Shown: positions 35,632 to 45,373, numbered from the stretch's first letter. The stretch is DNA of 64,000 nucleotides from Arthrobacter sp. NIO-1057 (GCF_900094805.1 NZ_FMAT01000003.1:62001-126000); one strand, 5' to 3'. The notes: generated by a model not told the origin, from the sequence alone. A program made the numbers and translations.

Positions 35632-36267
35632 ATGGCCAGCTCGCTTTCCGAGAAACTCGCCGACACACTTCGTGAACGCATCGACCGCGGCGAACTTGCG
35701 CCGGGAACCGTGGTCATCGAACCGGCCCTGGCCCAAGAATTCGAAGTCTCCAAAACCCCGGTACGAGAGTCTTTACGTCAGCTCACCAGCGAGGGCCTGC
35801 TTCAGGTTTTACCCAAAAAGGGTTACCTCGTACGCGCCATTTCACTGAACGATGTTTACGAAGTCTTAGAATTACGCCGGCTACTAGAACCCCACGTGGC
35901 AGGGCAGGTAGCCACACGTCATTCGGCAGAACTTGTCGCCACCCTCAGCGAACATCTCAAGGACCAGGAAAAGTTAGCAGTCAGCGACCCCATTGCTTCG
36001 ATGCACGCAGCGCGCCGCTTCCACAGTGATTTGTGTGCAGCTTCGCGTAATTCCAGAATTACCGCGAGCCTAGAAAACTGTTTAGCCCAAACGGCACGCG
36101 CCCACTATGTGTTGCCCTCAATGCAGCCCTATATGTCGCAATCCGAAGAACTCGCCGAACACCAACGCATTCTGGCCGCGATCCAAAATTCGGATGCCGC
36201 CGCCGCACAACAAGCGATGAGCGAGCATCTTGATTCGATCCGTCGGGCGATGCTCGAAGAAGGCTAG
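35632..36267 (+). CDS. GntR family regulator, FadR/FCD subfamily
   Basis: A regulator of 211 residues. The N-terminal winged helix (LADTLRERIDRGELAPGTVV, QEFEVSKTPVRESLRQLTSEGLLQVLPKKGYLVR, in parts) is typical of GntR; an all-helical FCD ligand domain follows with metal-binding residues such as Asp and His in RRFHSDLCAAS and AEHQRILAAIQ. It is divergent from the lactate dehydrogenase with 255 bases between, as in lldR/lldD pairs. The next gene, an AraC-type regulator, starts five bases after its stop. Confidence 0.9.
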   Translation: MASSLSEKLADTLRERIDRGELAPGTVVIEPALAQEFEVSKTPVRESLRQLTSEGLLQVLPKKGYLVRAISLNDVYEVLELRRLLEPHVAGQVATRHSAELVATLSEHLKDQEKLAVSDPIASMHAARRFHSDLCAASRNSRITASLENCLAQTARAHYVLPSMQPYMSQSEELAEHQRILAAIQNSDAAAAQQAMSEHLDSIRRAMLEEG

Positions 36268-36272
36268 GCGCG

Positions 36273-37712
36273 GTGAGTGCCCACAACTTCACTACTGACC
36301 CGTCAGCACAGACCACTAGTCCGCTGGTAGACCAACAGGAGTTGACTTACCCTACGCTCGATGCGGATGTCCAGGTCGCATGGAAATGCAACCTGAACTA
36401 CACCATCGTGGTCTGGGTCCATCAGGGCACCGCGCGCGTACATTTTGAGAATGAGGTCATCGAATTACACCCGGGCCAGGCCCTGTGGATACCCCAGCGC
36501 ACAGCTCACATGGTGGAGCACGCAGCGGACAGTTTGGCCCTCGCCATCCTCATCCCGGCACGTCACAACGGTCCGAGAATCGGCGAATTGTTGCGCATTG
36601 AAGTGCCACCGGGCCAAACCGGCTGGATGTTCTACCTCATGCTTCTCACGCTCTCCCCTTTGCACCGAGGACAACTACCCACGGCACGAGTAGTGGAGCA
36701 CCTAACGCATTTCATTGTTGATGCTCACCAAGCGCAGTCAGCATCCCTGCCACCGGCGCAACACCCTGCATTGGATAGGGCGCGCAGACTCCTGGAGCAA
36801 AATCCCGAAGCGACGAAGACTCTGAGCGCCTTGGCCACCGCGGTGGGAACTTCAGAGCGCACCCTGCGCAGGCAGATCACCAGTGAATATTCCATGACAT
36901 TCCGGCAGTTTCGCGAAAGCTGCCTCACCTCTCATTCGCCAGCTGTGCACGTGGGCCATTGGCAGCCGGTGCCCGCCCTGTCTACGCGCTGGATGCGTTT
37001 TCCGCAGCACCGATATGCACTGTGGGCCTACCAAGGACGCGGCTCGGTGAACGTGATGCCACCTTCAGCCGATGAATCTCAGATTCATACTCAACGTTTA
37101 GAAGCCGGCGAATTACTGGTCATTCCGGATGGCTATTCGGTACGTCTGGATATCGATTCCGGTGCACTCTTCTTCCCACTGAGCATGCAGCTGGACCCCA
37201 GTGAGCAACGAACGGACCTGCGCCTACCGATACGACTACCAGCCGATTCCGAACCTGAACTACTGCGTTGGGCCATTGCCCACATCACCGCACTACGCCC
37301 ACCGCACTTTGATCGCAGCGACGTCTTTAGCCTCTTGGAACAGGCCGCCCACTACCCCGGACTCCGCTGGCCTCAGGAGCCGAGCCTGAACATCATTGCG
37401 CGGCGTTTAATGTCCGATACCACCGGTGATAGTAGCCTGAGCGACTTAGCAGCAGAGCACGGTTTGAGCTTGCGAAGTCTGCAGCGTTCATGGCGTGCGG
37501 CCACCGGCGACACACTCGCCGCTTGGTGGTCCGACTATCGCTTGCAACGTGCTGAGGGCATGCTCCGTGCAGGTTTTTCACTGGCTTCAGTGGCTCGTTG
37601 GGTGGGTTATGAGCATGTTCCCAATTTCTCGCGCACGTTCCTCGCTTCACGCGGTTACCGACCTGGTTCTGTACACCAATCCACAAGTTTCGGTCAGAGA
37701 AATATCTATTAA
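36273..37712 (+). CDS. Tandem AraC-type regulator (two cupin/HTH halves in one chain)
   Basis: A protein of 479 residues, about twice a normal AraC regulator. The first half has a cupin-like sensor (residues 40-115: VHFENEVIELHPGQALWIPQRTAHMVEH) and one helix-turn-helix (TLSALATAVGTSERTLRRQITSEYSMTFRQFRES, in parts), but no second helix pair. A second sensor follows (residues 235-310, EAGELLVIPDGYSVRLDI) and a complete AraC DNA-binding domain (LSDLAAEHGLSLRSLQRSWRAATGDT, then SLASVARWVGYEHVPNFSRTF). GTG start, five bases after the GntR stop. The downstream siderophore genes are the likely targets. Confidence 0.8.
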   Translation: MSAHNFTTDPSAQTTSPLVDQQELTYPTLDADVQVAWKCNLNYTIVVWVHQGTARVHFENEVIELHPGQALWIPQRTAHMVEHAADSLALAILIPARHNGPRIGELLRIEVPPGQTGWMFYLMLLTLSPLHRGQLPTARVVEHLTHFIVDAHQAQSASLPPAQHPALDRARRLLEQNPEATKTLSALATAVGTSERTLRRQITSEYSMTFRQFRESCLTSHSPAVHVGHWQPVPALSTRWMRFPQHRYALWAYQGRGSVNVMPPSADESQIHTQRLEAGELLVIPDGYSVRLDIDSGALFFPLSMQLDPSEQRTDLRLPIRLPADSEPELLRWAIAHITALRPPHFDRSDVFSLLEQAAHYPGLRWPQEPSLNIIARRLMSDTTGDSSLSDLAAEHGLSLRSLQRSWRAATGDTLAAWWSDYRLQRAEGMLRAGFSLASVARWVGYEHVPNFSRTFLASRGYRPGSVHQSTSFGQRNIY

Positions 37713-37797
37713 CGACAAATTGTCTTTGTTGCCCGATACCTGACATTCACGGATTTTCTAGGACTTATTAACCTGTTTCAGGCTTTCTGAAGATCCT

Positions 37798-37816
37798 TGA
37801 TGTATGGGTACCCTAA
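37798..37816. promoter_or_regulatory. Candidate DtxR/IdeR iron box
   Basis: TGATGTATGGGTACCCTAA agrees at about 14 of 19 positions with the DtxR-type consensus, allowing A/T freedom, with a strong right half. It lies about 100 bases before the start of the siderophore-binding protein. The match is weaker than at 47231. Confidence 0.4.
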
Positions 37817-37918
37817 GTGACTAAGGATAGTGTTCTATCTCGTTATTGCTCGCTCGTCTTGCCCCGGGATTCTGCCTCACGCAGCCTCAGGCAAGCCACC
37901 ACCAAGGAGAGAATCCAG

Positions 37919-38935
37919 GTGCGTATTAACCTTCGTACGATTGCTTCGACCACCGTGGCCGCGGCCCTCGTGTTAGGCCTCGGGGCCTGCACCGCCAGCA
38001 GCTCCGCCACCTCGGAAACCAGCCAAGCCGAGTCATCCGACGCCCAGCAGGGCCAGTGGCCACGCACCATCACCGATGAAAAGGGCTCGGTCACCATCGA
38101 GGAACAGCCCAAGCGCATCGTGAACACCGCAATGTCCACCACCGGATCCTTGCTCGCCATCGACGCACCGGTCGCGGCCACCACCATCACCACCCCAGGC
38201 CCAGAGGCTGACTCCAACGGATTCTTCACCCAGTGGAGCGAAGCAGCCACCGCAGCCAACGTGCAGCCACTGTATAAGATTGGCAACTTTGATCTGGAAT
38301 CGATCATTGCCCAGGACCCAGATCTGATCGTGGTCTCCACCTCCGGCGCTGACTCGGTGATGGACCACTACGACCAGCTCAAGGAAATTGCACCCACCAT
38401 CGTGGTGAACTACTCCGATAAAGACTGGCCAGAATTGACCCGCCAGTTGGCTGAAGCCACCGGCCACGAGGCCGAAGCGGAAAAGATCATCGCAGAATTC
38501 GATGAGCGTGCAGCGCAGGTCAAGGAAAAGCTCGCGATTCCAGCCGGCACCACCGCCTCCATCGTTTCCTACAACAAGGGTTCAGCCTCACCAGTAGGTA
38601 AAACCACCGGGCCGCACTCGCGACTAATCACTTCGCTGGGCTTTGACGTTGTCGAACCACCGGAAGAGTACAACACCAACCCACAGAAGCGTGATGACTT
38701 TGTCTTCACCTCCTATGAAGGTCTGGCCAAGTCAGCCACTGGGGATGCGACCTTCCTGATTGCAGCCACCGATGAAACCGCCAAGACTTTCCTCGAAGAT
38801 CCAACGCTGGCCAACCTGCATTCGGTCAAGAGAAAGAACGTCTTCCCGCTGGCCAACTCGTTCCGCCTGGATTACTACTCATCCAGCCAGATCTTGGACT
38901 ACTTCGAGAACGACTTCCCTTCCCTGTCGAAGTAA
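37919..38935 (+). CDS. Iron-siderophore ABC transporter, substrate-binding lipoprotein
   Basis: A secreted lipoprotein of 338 residues. GTG at 37919 is chosen because it has an AAGGAG site and opens directly onto a lipoprotein signal with an LGLGAC lipobox. The mature part is a FhuD/BtuF-type fold (TITDEKGSVTIEEQPKRIVNT, then DLESIIAQDPDLIVVST and YDQLKEIAPTIVV). It should capture a ferric siderophore outside the membrane for the two FecCD permeases that follow. No ATPase is in this operon. Confidence 0.92.
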   Translation: MRINLRTIASTTVAAALVLGLGACTASSSATSETSQAESSDAQQGQWPRTITDEKGSVTIEEQPKRIVNTAMSTTGSLLAIDAPVAATTITTPGPEADSNGFFTQWSEAATAANVQPLYKIGNFDLESIIAQDPDLIVVSTSGADSVMDHYDQLKEIAPTIVVNYSDKDWPELTRQLAEATGHEAEAEKIIAEFDERAAQVKEKLAIPAGTTASIVSYNKGSASPVGKTTGPHSRLITSLGFDVVEPPEEYNTNPQKRDDFVFTSYEGLAKSATGDATFLIAATDETAKTFLEDPTLANLHSVKRKNVFPLANSFRLDYYSSSQILDYFENDFPSLSK

Positions 38936-38941
38936 GGCCAC

Positions 38942-39964
38942 GTGTTCCAAACTCGCACTTCAACCAGACGCCGTTCACCACTACTGTGGTGGGCGGCGGC
39001 CTTGGTCATGCTCTGTCTGCTGATGTTCTGCTCCTTCGCCGTTGGCTCGGCCTCCATTTCCTTGCCGGAAACCCTGCGCGCCATCACCGACTTTGATCCT
39101 TCCAATACCGAACACCTGCTGGTGCATGAACTACGTATTCCGCGTACCTTCCTGGCCATCTTGGTCGGCGCCGGCCTAGGTTTGGCCGGTGCCCTGATGC
39201 AATCCTTGACTCGTAACCCGCTGGCCGAACCCGGTCTGCTCGGCGTGAATTCGGGCGCAGCCTTTGCGGTGGCCCTAGCGATTACCTTCGGGGTGATCCA
39301 GCCAGCTGTCTTGATGCTCTTCGCCTTTATTGGGGCCGGGGCCAGCAGCATTGCCGTTTTTATCCTCGGCCAACGCAGTACCCGCGGCAATGACCTCTCC
39401 CGCATGGTGTTAGCCGGTGCCGGATTGTCGGTCATGCTCGCGGCTGCCACCACCATTTTGATTATTGGTGGAACCTCTCAGAACCAAAGCAAGTATGCTT
39501 CCTGGGCCACCGGCTCGTTGCAAGGCCGAGGCTACGATGTCCTACCCACCACGCTGATCGTGATCCTCGTTGGCTCCATTCTGGCCCTCGGCATGTCACG
39601 CACCCTCGATGCACTGGCCTTGGGAGAGGACTCCGCCAAGGCACTCGGGATCAGCTCACAGCACGCCTGGATCCTTGGATTACTCGGCATCGTTTTACTT
39701 TCCGGAGCCGCCACCGCTGCAGCCGGCCCGATCAGTTTTATCGGCCTAGCTGCGCCGCATGCCGCACGCATGCTGGTGGGCGCGGGACATCAACGTCTGC
39801 TGCCGCTGTCCATGGCTTTGGGAGCCTTAGCCCTACTCATTGCCGACATCCTCGGCCGAGTCGTCGTCATTCCCGACGAGGTCGGCGCCGGAGCGATGAG
39901 CGCACTGATCGGTGCACCACTGTTTATCTTGCTAGCTCGGCGCATGCTCAAGGCAGGTAGCTAA
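38942..39964 (+). CDS. FecCD-type siderophore ABC permease (first of pair)
   Basis: A membrane permease of 340 residues with ten hydrophobic helices of the FecCD/BtuC type: LRIPRTFLAILVGAGLGLAGALMQ near residue 60, the RNPLAEPGLLGVNSGA loop and the ATPase-contact stretch ALALGEDSAKALGIS in cytoplasmic loop L2. It follows the binding protein by six bases. It pairs with the next permease as a heterodimer; their stop and start overlap. Confidence 0.93.
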   Translation: MFQTRTSTRRRSPLLWWAAALVMLCLLMFCSFAVGSASISLPETLRAITDFDPSNTEHLLVHELRIPRTFLAILVGAGLGLAGALMQSLTRNPLAEPGLLGVNSGAAFAVALAITFGVIQPAVLMLFAFIGAGASSIAVFILGQRSTRGNDLSRMVLAGAGLSVMLAAATTILIIGGTSQNQSKYASWATGSLQGRGYDVLPTTLIVILVGSILALGMSRTLDALALGEDSAKALGISSQHAWILGLLGIVLLSGAATAAAGPISFIGLAAPHAARMLVGAGHQRLLPLSMALGALALLIADILGRVVVIPDEVGAGAMSALIGAPLFILLARRMLKAGS

Positions 39965-40968
39965 TGGCGAAAACCCACTACACAGTCCTGCGCCGGCGCA
40001 CGGTGCTGAGCACCCTCGTGGTACTCCTCGTCGTTTTTGCCATCTTGGCCCTGGGCACCGGAACCATCCGGCTTTCCCCGGCAGAAGTACTCAGCGCACT
40101 GAGTGGCAACGGCAGCCAAAGAGACCAGCTGGTCATCGGTTCCATCCGTGCACCGCGCGTGCTCACCGCGATCGGCGTGGGTGCAGCCCTAGGTGCTGCC
40201 GGAGCGAGCTTCCAATCCATCGCCCGCAACCCGCTGGGAAGTCCAGATATCATCGGCTTCACCACCGGTGCCGCCACCGGCGCCGTGGCCCAGATCGTCG
40301 TGTTTAATGCCGGGGCGCGGGCCACCGCCACAGCGGCCATGGTGTGCGGACTGCTGACCGCTGCATTGGTCTATTTCTTGTCTTATGCCGGGGCACGCAC
40401 CGGAGGTCAACGCCTGGTGATCATCGGCATTGGTGTTGCCGCCATGCTCTCGGCAGCCAATACCCTGTTACTGGCCAAGGGAGACGCGGATCTGGCAGCT
40501 CAGGCAAACCTCTGGCTCACCGGATCCTTGGGCGGACGCAGTTGGACCGACGCACTGTTGGTCTTATTGGCCTTGGTCTTTTTACTCCCGGTGCTGTTGT
40601 GGCATTCCACCGGACTGACTCTGTTGGAAATGGGTGATGATGCCGCACGTGCCCTCGGTGTCGGGGCCGAAACGGTGCGCCGGGTGACGATTTTTACGGC
40701 GGTTTGCCTCAGCGCGGCGGCCACCGCAGCGGCCGGTCCGGTAGCTTTCGTGGCGCTGGCCTCGGGCGCGATTATTCGTCAACTGATCGGTTCACGCAAT
40801 GTGCCTATCGTGCCGGCAGCGCTGACCGGTGCGGTGTTGCTGCTTGGTTGCGATGTGGCTTTGCAGCAGCTGCCGATGCAGTGGCAAATGCCTATCGGTA
40901 TGGCCACGGCACTTGGTGGTGGGCTCTACCTACTGTTCTTGTTGACCCGGACCCCGGCACGGCGCTAA
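39964..40968 (+). CDS. FecCD-type siderophore ABC permease (second of pair)
   Basis: A permease of 334 residues, same fold as the preceding one. Family marks are SIRAPRVLTAIGVGAALGAAGASFQ, ARNPLGSPDIIGFTTGAATGA, and the coupling loop LLEMGDDAARALGVGAETVRR. The start codon overlaps the stop of the upstream gene by one base (TAATG), so the two subunits are made together. A siderophore-interacting reductase follows after 27 to 36 bases. Confidence 0.93.
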   Translation: MAKTHYTVLRRRTVLSTLVVLLVVFAILALGTGTIRLSPAEVLSALSGNGSQRDQLVIGSIRAPRVLTAIGVGAALGAAGASFQSIARNPLGSPDIIGFTTGAATGAVAQIVVFNAGARATATAAMVCGLLTAALVYFLSYAGARTGGQRLVIIGIGVAAMLSAANTLLLAKGDADLAAQANLWLTGSLGGRSWTDALLVLLALVFLLPVLLWHSTGLTLLEMGDDAARALGVGAETVRRVTIFTAVCLSAAATAAAGPVAFVALASGAIIRQLIGSRNVPIVPAALTGAVLLLGCDVALQQLPMQWQMPIGMATALGGGLYLLFLLTRTPARR

Positions 40969-41004
40969 TAACTACGACTGTCCCTAAACTAAGGAGTGAT
41001 CACT

Positions 41005-41841
41005 GTGAGTGCTCATCGATTGATTGTCGAAGAAATTCTCGACTATACCCCGCGGATGCGCCGCGTCATCTTCCATGGTGAGGGCGTACGAAGCTATGCC
41101 ACCGATGGACCAGCGGTACCCAATATCAAGATCTATTTCCCGCGTCCCGGGCAAGATCTCGACTTTCCAGAACGTGATGCCGCCACCGGCCGTTGGGCCT
41201 TCGTGGGTGATCAACGCTCACGGGTGCGCACCTATACGGTCCGCTGGCTGGATGCCGACGCCTCACGGATGGCCATCGACTTTGTCCGTCATGGCGATGA
41301 AGGGCTGGCCAGTGCCTGGGTGGAGCGGATCAGTCAGGGCAGCCAACTCGGAGCCTTCGGTGGTGGCGGACGCGTGCTCAAGCCCGGTGGCACCGCACTG
41401 ATGTTGGGCGATGAGACCGCGTTGCCGGCCATTAGTGACACCCTCGAACACATGCCAGACGACCAGACGGGTGAGGTATTTATCGAAGTCGCTGATGCCC
41501 AAGAGATTCATGAGCTCACTGCCCCGGCGGGGGTACGCATCACCTGGTTATCGCGGGCCGGGGCTCCTGCGGGTACGACCCGCCACCTGATCACTGCGCT
41601 GGAAAGCTATCAGCTGTCCAACCCTGAAGAGCTGAACCTGTGGGTTTCGGCCGAGTCCGAGGTGGTGCGTTTTGCCCGTTCGTGGGCAGCTAAGGCGGGG
41701 ATTCCCAAGGAAAATCGCCTGATCATCGGTTATTGGCATCGCAGTCTTGATGAGGTGTCTTACGCCTATGATTCGGACCATGACCGGGTATCCGATGAAA
41801 TGACCTACGAGCGACCGGGACATGAAGAACATGCACACTAA
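41005..41841 (+). CDS. Siderophore-interacting protein (FAD-binding ferric-siderophore reductase)
   Basis: A flavin reductase of 278 residues from the GTG at 41005, which has an AAGGAG site eight bases upstream; a GTG at 40996 is too close to that site. The FAD motif RVRTYTVRWLD is near residue 75, then FVRHGDEGLASAWVERIS and the NAD(P)H side LMLGDETALPAI. The end has the SIP tail LIIGYWHRSLDEVSY. Such enzymes reduce iron in imported siderophores to release it. The stop overlaps the esterase start by 20 bases, in the same operon. Confidence 0.92.
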   Translation: MSAHRLIVEEILDYTPRMRRVIFHGEGVRSYATDGPAVPNIKIYFPRPGQDLDFPERDAATGRWAFVGDQRSRVRTYTVRWLDADASRMAIDFVRHGDEGLASAWVERISQGSQLGAFGGGGRVLKPGGTALMLGDETALPAISDTLEHMPDDQTGEVFIEVADAQEIHELTAPAGVRITWLSRAGAPAGTTRHLITALESYQLSNPEELNLWVSAESEVVRFARSWAAKAGIPKENRLIIGYWHRSLDEVSYAYDSDHDRVSDEMTYERPGHEEHAH

Positions 41842-43123
41842 GCCCGAAACAACATCGAGGTCATTGCGCTCTTTCGGTTATTTAGCTGCCACCGGCTCCA
41901 GTGAGCAGTTACAGGACTGGAAACAAGGGCTGCTTGCCGGCGAGCTGCACACCCCGGTCTTTGAAGCCACTGCGGATGCTGATTGGGTGTACGCCCATTT
42001 CTTGCTCGTTGACCAGCAGCCTGAGGCCCCTCTGCGCGCGGCGATCCTCTCGGCCAATGCACTGGTAGATCACCACGACTTAGAATCTAGCGAATTTGAG
42101 AAAGTCACCGATGGATTGTGGGCGGTGACATTGCGCGTTCCTGCGGATTGGCGTGCCGGTTACCGCATCACCACCCACCGAGGTGATGGTCTGCCAGCTT
42201 GGCGTACCGAAACTGAACGTCGACCCATTCGACTGGCCGCCGATGCCGGAGGGATCGATGAGCACAACCCATTGGTGGGTGCCAGCATGAATGGTGCCCC
42301 GGTGTCCTTGGCTTATGCCCCGGCCAGCCAGATTCCCGAATATCTAGCCACCGCTACCCCGGACCTGCACCGAGTGGGACCGGCCATCGGCGGCTGGGGT
42401 GAGTCCACAGGCACGCCTGAGGCGACGCATCCTCGGCTACACCATCACGAAATTTTTGATGAGAATTGCCAGCGCCCCCGCAATCTGTGGATGTATGAGC
42501 CTCCCAGCGTCAACGGTCCGACACCATTGGCGATTGTGCACGACGGTGCCACCTATGCACGGTTCCTAGCGGTGGCAGACTCTTTGGACGCTGCGATTAC
42601 CACTGGTCAGCTGGCACCACTGCATGTGCTGTTCATCGACAGCACCACCGTAGATATCCGCAGCGAGGAACTGCCCGTGCTTGAGGGAACCACCACCTCA
42701 ATCGCCCAACAATTCCTGCCGTGGGCACGCAAGCATTACCAAATTTCGCCTCACCGCGAAGATGTCCTAGTCAACGGGGCTTCATTTGGCGGCCTCGCGG
42801 CCTTGCTGTTGGTCTGTCATTATCCGCAACTGGTGGGCAACGCGCTGGCTCAATCACCCTCGCTGTGGCACACCAATCTCTCACAAGAGGTCGCTGCCCT
42901 CCCCGCCCAGACCAATGTGCTGATGCAGGCTGGATGTTACGAAACGGATATTCATGATGGATGTTTGAGTCTCTTGCGACATCTGTGGGAGCAACCCTCC
43001 GCTGCCACCGTCGATTTCGAATCTCTGAGCGGTGGTCACGACTGGTCCTGGTGGAACCCGGAACTCTTAACTGGATTAGTCAGGTTCTTCCCAGGACCAC
43101 CCCACAGCGTCCACGCCTCATAA
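41822..43123 (+). CDS. Enterochelin-esterase-like alpha/beta hydrolase (Fes family)
   Basis: Cytoplasmic esterase of 433 residues. Residues 60-200 form the Fes N-terminal domain (VYAHFLLVDQQ), then an esterase domain with LAIVHDGATYARF, the nucleophile region LVNGASFGGLAALLLV (Gly-x-Ser-x-Gly variant with Ser in ASFGG) and a late His in LSGGHDWSWW, the expected acid/His end. It would hydrolyse a trilactone catecholate siderophore, such as an enterobactin or bacillibactin type, after import. The overlap with the SIP gene suggests that reduction and hydrolysis are coupled. Confidence 0.88.
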   Translation: MKNMHTKPETTSRSLRSFGYLAATGSSEQLQDWKQGLLAGELHTPVFEATADADWVYAHFLLVDQQPEAPLRAAILSANALVDHHDLESSEFEKVTDGLWAVTLRVPADWRAGYRITTHRGDGLPAWRTETERRPIRLAADAGGIDEHNPLVGASMNGAPVSLAYAPASQIPEYLATATPDLHRVGPAIGGWGESTGTPEATHPRLHHHEIFDENCQRPRNLWMYEPPSVNGPTPLAIVHDGATYARFLAVADSLDAAITTGQLAPLHVLFIDSTTVDIRSEELPVLEGTTTSIAQQFLPWARKHYQISPHREDVLVNGASFGGLAALLLVCHYPQLVGNALAQSPSLWHTNLSQEVAALPAQTNVLMQAGCYETDIHDGCLSLLRHLWEQPSAATVDFESLSGGHDWSWWNPELLTGLVRFFPGPPHSVHAS

Positions 43124-43127
43124 CCGC

Positions 43128-43690
43128 CTAGTAAATAAAGCGCGGACCATTAGCGCCATCGGGAACGATGGCACTAATGCTGGCCAGCTCTGCCTCGGTG
43201 AGCTCAATCGATGCCGCCGCGATGTTTTCGGCCACACGCTCGGGGTTCTTGGATCCCGGAATCGGCACAATGTAGTCCTTCTGTGCCAGAAGCCATGCAA
43301 AGGCGAGCTGCGAGAGGGTGATGCCCTTGTTTTCAGCAATGGCAGAGAGCTGCGCGACGAGGTCGAGGTTCTGCTCGAAATTGCCCGGCTGCCACCAGCC
43401 ACTGCCCTGTCGGAAGTCCTCGGCTCCGTATTGCTCCAGTGGCTTGGCAGCTCCGCTGAGAAACCCACGGGCTAGGGGCGAATAGCCTACGAACCCAATG
43501 CCGAGCTCTTCGAGCACCGGAAAGAACTCTGCCGTTTCTCGCGAGAACAGGGAGTACTCCGCTTGCAGGGCGGTGATGGGGTGGACGGCGTGGGCGGCTC
43601 GCACGTTCTCCACGGTGGTATTGGACAGTCCGAGGTAGTGGACCTTGCCGGCATCGACGAATTCCTTCATGACACCAATAGCCGTGAGAG
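43128..43690 (-). pseudogene. C-terminal half of an aldo/keto reductase
   Basis: From about residue MKEFVDAGKVHYLGLSNTT to the stop at 43128 the frame reads as the last 185 residues of an aldo/keto reductase (ALQAEYSLFSRE, GYSPLARGFLSG, IVPIPGSKNPERVAENI). The N-terminal half with the catalytic Asp, Tyr and Lys is absent: codons before about 43690 do not match the family. The piece is convergent with the esterase, four bases from its stop. It cannot be an active reductase. Confidence 0.75.
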
Positions 43691-43944
43691 GAATTCGTTG
43701 ACCGGCGCGAAGGCATTGATAAGGCAGTTTTGAAACCGTGTGGCTTGCCTGCAATCTATGTATTGCGCGCCAGTAAGCGGGCACCAACGAACAGCGAGCG
43801 AAAGTCTACTGGGGAATTGATCCATCTGTGAGGTTCTGGGTGGCATTGCTTGGGCCGAACGCCCTATATCCAGCCGTCCAATCTCAACTTCATCAAGACG
43901 ACCACTAAATCTAGATTCGACGATAGTCAACTATTCTGGAACCC

Positions 43945-45186
43945 ATGGCTCAATCTAAGAAACCACGTCAAAAGGGGTTAATTCGCAAATACTCCAAGCG
44001 CTCCCGGAGTTATTTTGGACTCTTCCAACGCGTATCTGATGTAGTGCCAGTGAATAAAACTATTGCCTTCGCTGGCCTCGCGGGCTTTCTTCTTGCGACG
44101 AGCGGATGCTCATTGTTTGGGCCCGGCAAGGCCGAGCTTAAAGGAGACATAAAACCGGGTAATGGTGCGTACTCCGTCTACTACACGGACATAGACACAA
44201 ACCACGGAAATGCGACCACGGTAAACGAAGACGGATCACTCGTGGCCACGGCAAAGCTCAATGCAACGAACCTCTTCACTCGAATCGACTCGTCATCAAC
44301 CGTCGGGCTATTCGGAGCGAGATCAGCAGACCTGGTCTTCATCAATGCCGACGGCTCGGTGGATACTGGGTTTCTGGACTACCCCGAAGGCACTGGGGTC
44401 ACGGCATCCACCTGGCTAGGTTCAGATGAGATCGCTTCCCTGGTCAATGTTGGTCAAACCGCTGATGAATATTCGAATCCACTTGTCATCCACGACCGTT
44501 CAGGTAAGACGCTTCGAAGTCTTCAGATCTACGGCTTCATGCAAAGCGCCATCATGAATGACGAGAAGCTGTACTTAGCAGGAGAGATTGTCTCGGCTGA
44601 TCCTCAGGACAGCGGATCGCGGGTCATCACAGTCGATCCAAAGAACATGAGTGTCCTCGATCAGCATGACTGGAGAGATACTGGTGGCCTCCAGTCATGT
44701 GCGATGTCGGAGGGCATGCTTTTCTGCCTGGAATCTGACAAATTCGGCCAAGATGACTATCCCGAATTCTCTTGGAACAAGTTGGTGAAAATCGATCCAA
44801 CAACGTGGGAGAAAACCCCTATCAAAGAGTTCAAGGACGTGGGCGTAACGGTACAAAACCTCAACGGCAAGGTCTACGTTTTGTTGGAACACCGGCTGTC
44901 CATGATCTCGCCAGATGGTAAGAAAATCGCGGCCGAGCGGGACTTCGGCGACGGCGAAGATGCCAAGGCAGAACGGCTTAGCGCGGCACCTGACGGAGAA
45001 CTTGACCTGTACGTCCGTGATTTCTCATTCGCCGACCGAGGCGCTGGAAAGAATTACGTCGGGGATGTTTTCCATTTGAACCCGTCGACGCTCGAAACCG
45101 AGAGCCGCACACCGATGGAGCTACCTGGTGAGCAGTTCGTTGACCTTCATGCAATATCCGCTGATTTTTTCTCGGTGGCCAAGTAA
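43945..45186 (+). CDS. Hypothetical lipoprotein-like secreted protein, 413 residues
   Basis: A basic head of about 35 residues (KKPRQKGLIRKYSKRSRS) is followed by a hydrophobic helix and a lipobox-like AGFLLATSGC, then a long outer domain with repeated beta motifs (GSLVATAKLN, GSVDTGFLDYPEGTG, KMSVLDQHDW type) like a beta-propeller. No family recognised. The real start could be a GTG at 44050, but that has no ribosome site. Composition is more AT-rich than the neighbours. It lies between the two siderophore clusters and ends at a large terminator. Confidence 0.6.
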   Translation: MAQSKKPRQKGLIRKYSKRSRSYFGLFQRVSDVVPVNKTIAFAGLAGFLLATSGCSLFGPGKAELKGDIKPGNGAYSVYYTDIDTNHGNATTVNEDGSLVATAKLNATNLFTRIDSSSTVGLFGARSADLVFINADGSVDTGFLDYPEGTGVTASTWLGSDEIASLVNVGQTADEYSNPLVIHDRSGKTLRSLQIYGFMQSAIMNDEKLYLAGEIVSADPQDSGSRVITVDPKNMSVLDQHDWRDTGGLQSCAMSEGMLFCLESDKFGQDDYPEFSWNKLVKIDPTTWEKTPIKEFKDVGVTVQNLNGKVYVLLEHRLSMISPDGKKIAAERDFGDGEDAKAERLSAAPDGELDLYVRDFSFADRGAGKNYVGDVFHLNPSTLETESRTPMELPGEQFVDLHAISADFFSVAK

Positions 45187-45315
45187 CCAGTGGGAGCGGT
45201 CGATTCCTGGATGATTCATTCCATCCGGGCACGCATGTAATTTCTCCACGGAACAACTTTCGTACTAGGACTAGAAGCCCCGCATCATAATGTTCTACCC
45301 TGCTGGGAATACAAA

Positions 45316-45360
45316 TCCTGCCGGAGGCAAAGCGATCATCTCGCTTCACCTCCGGCAGGA
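45316..45360. terminator. Long bidirectional terminator hairpin
   Basis: A 20-base stem with a two-base mismatch (45316-45335 with 45341-45360) and a five-base loop between the lipoprotein-like gene and the convergent siderophore ATPase. Confidence 0.85.
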
Positions 45361-45373
45361 GTTTGAATCATAT

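Noticed and set aside
37758-37776. A second iron box before the siderophore operon
   Set aside because: It has good TAGG and TAACCT half-sites, but the central seven bases do not fit the consensus.
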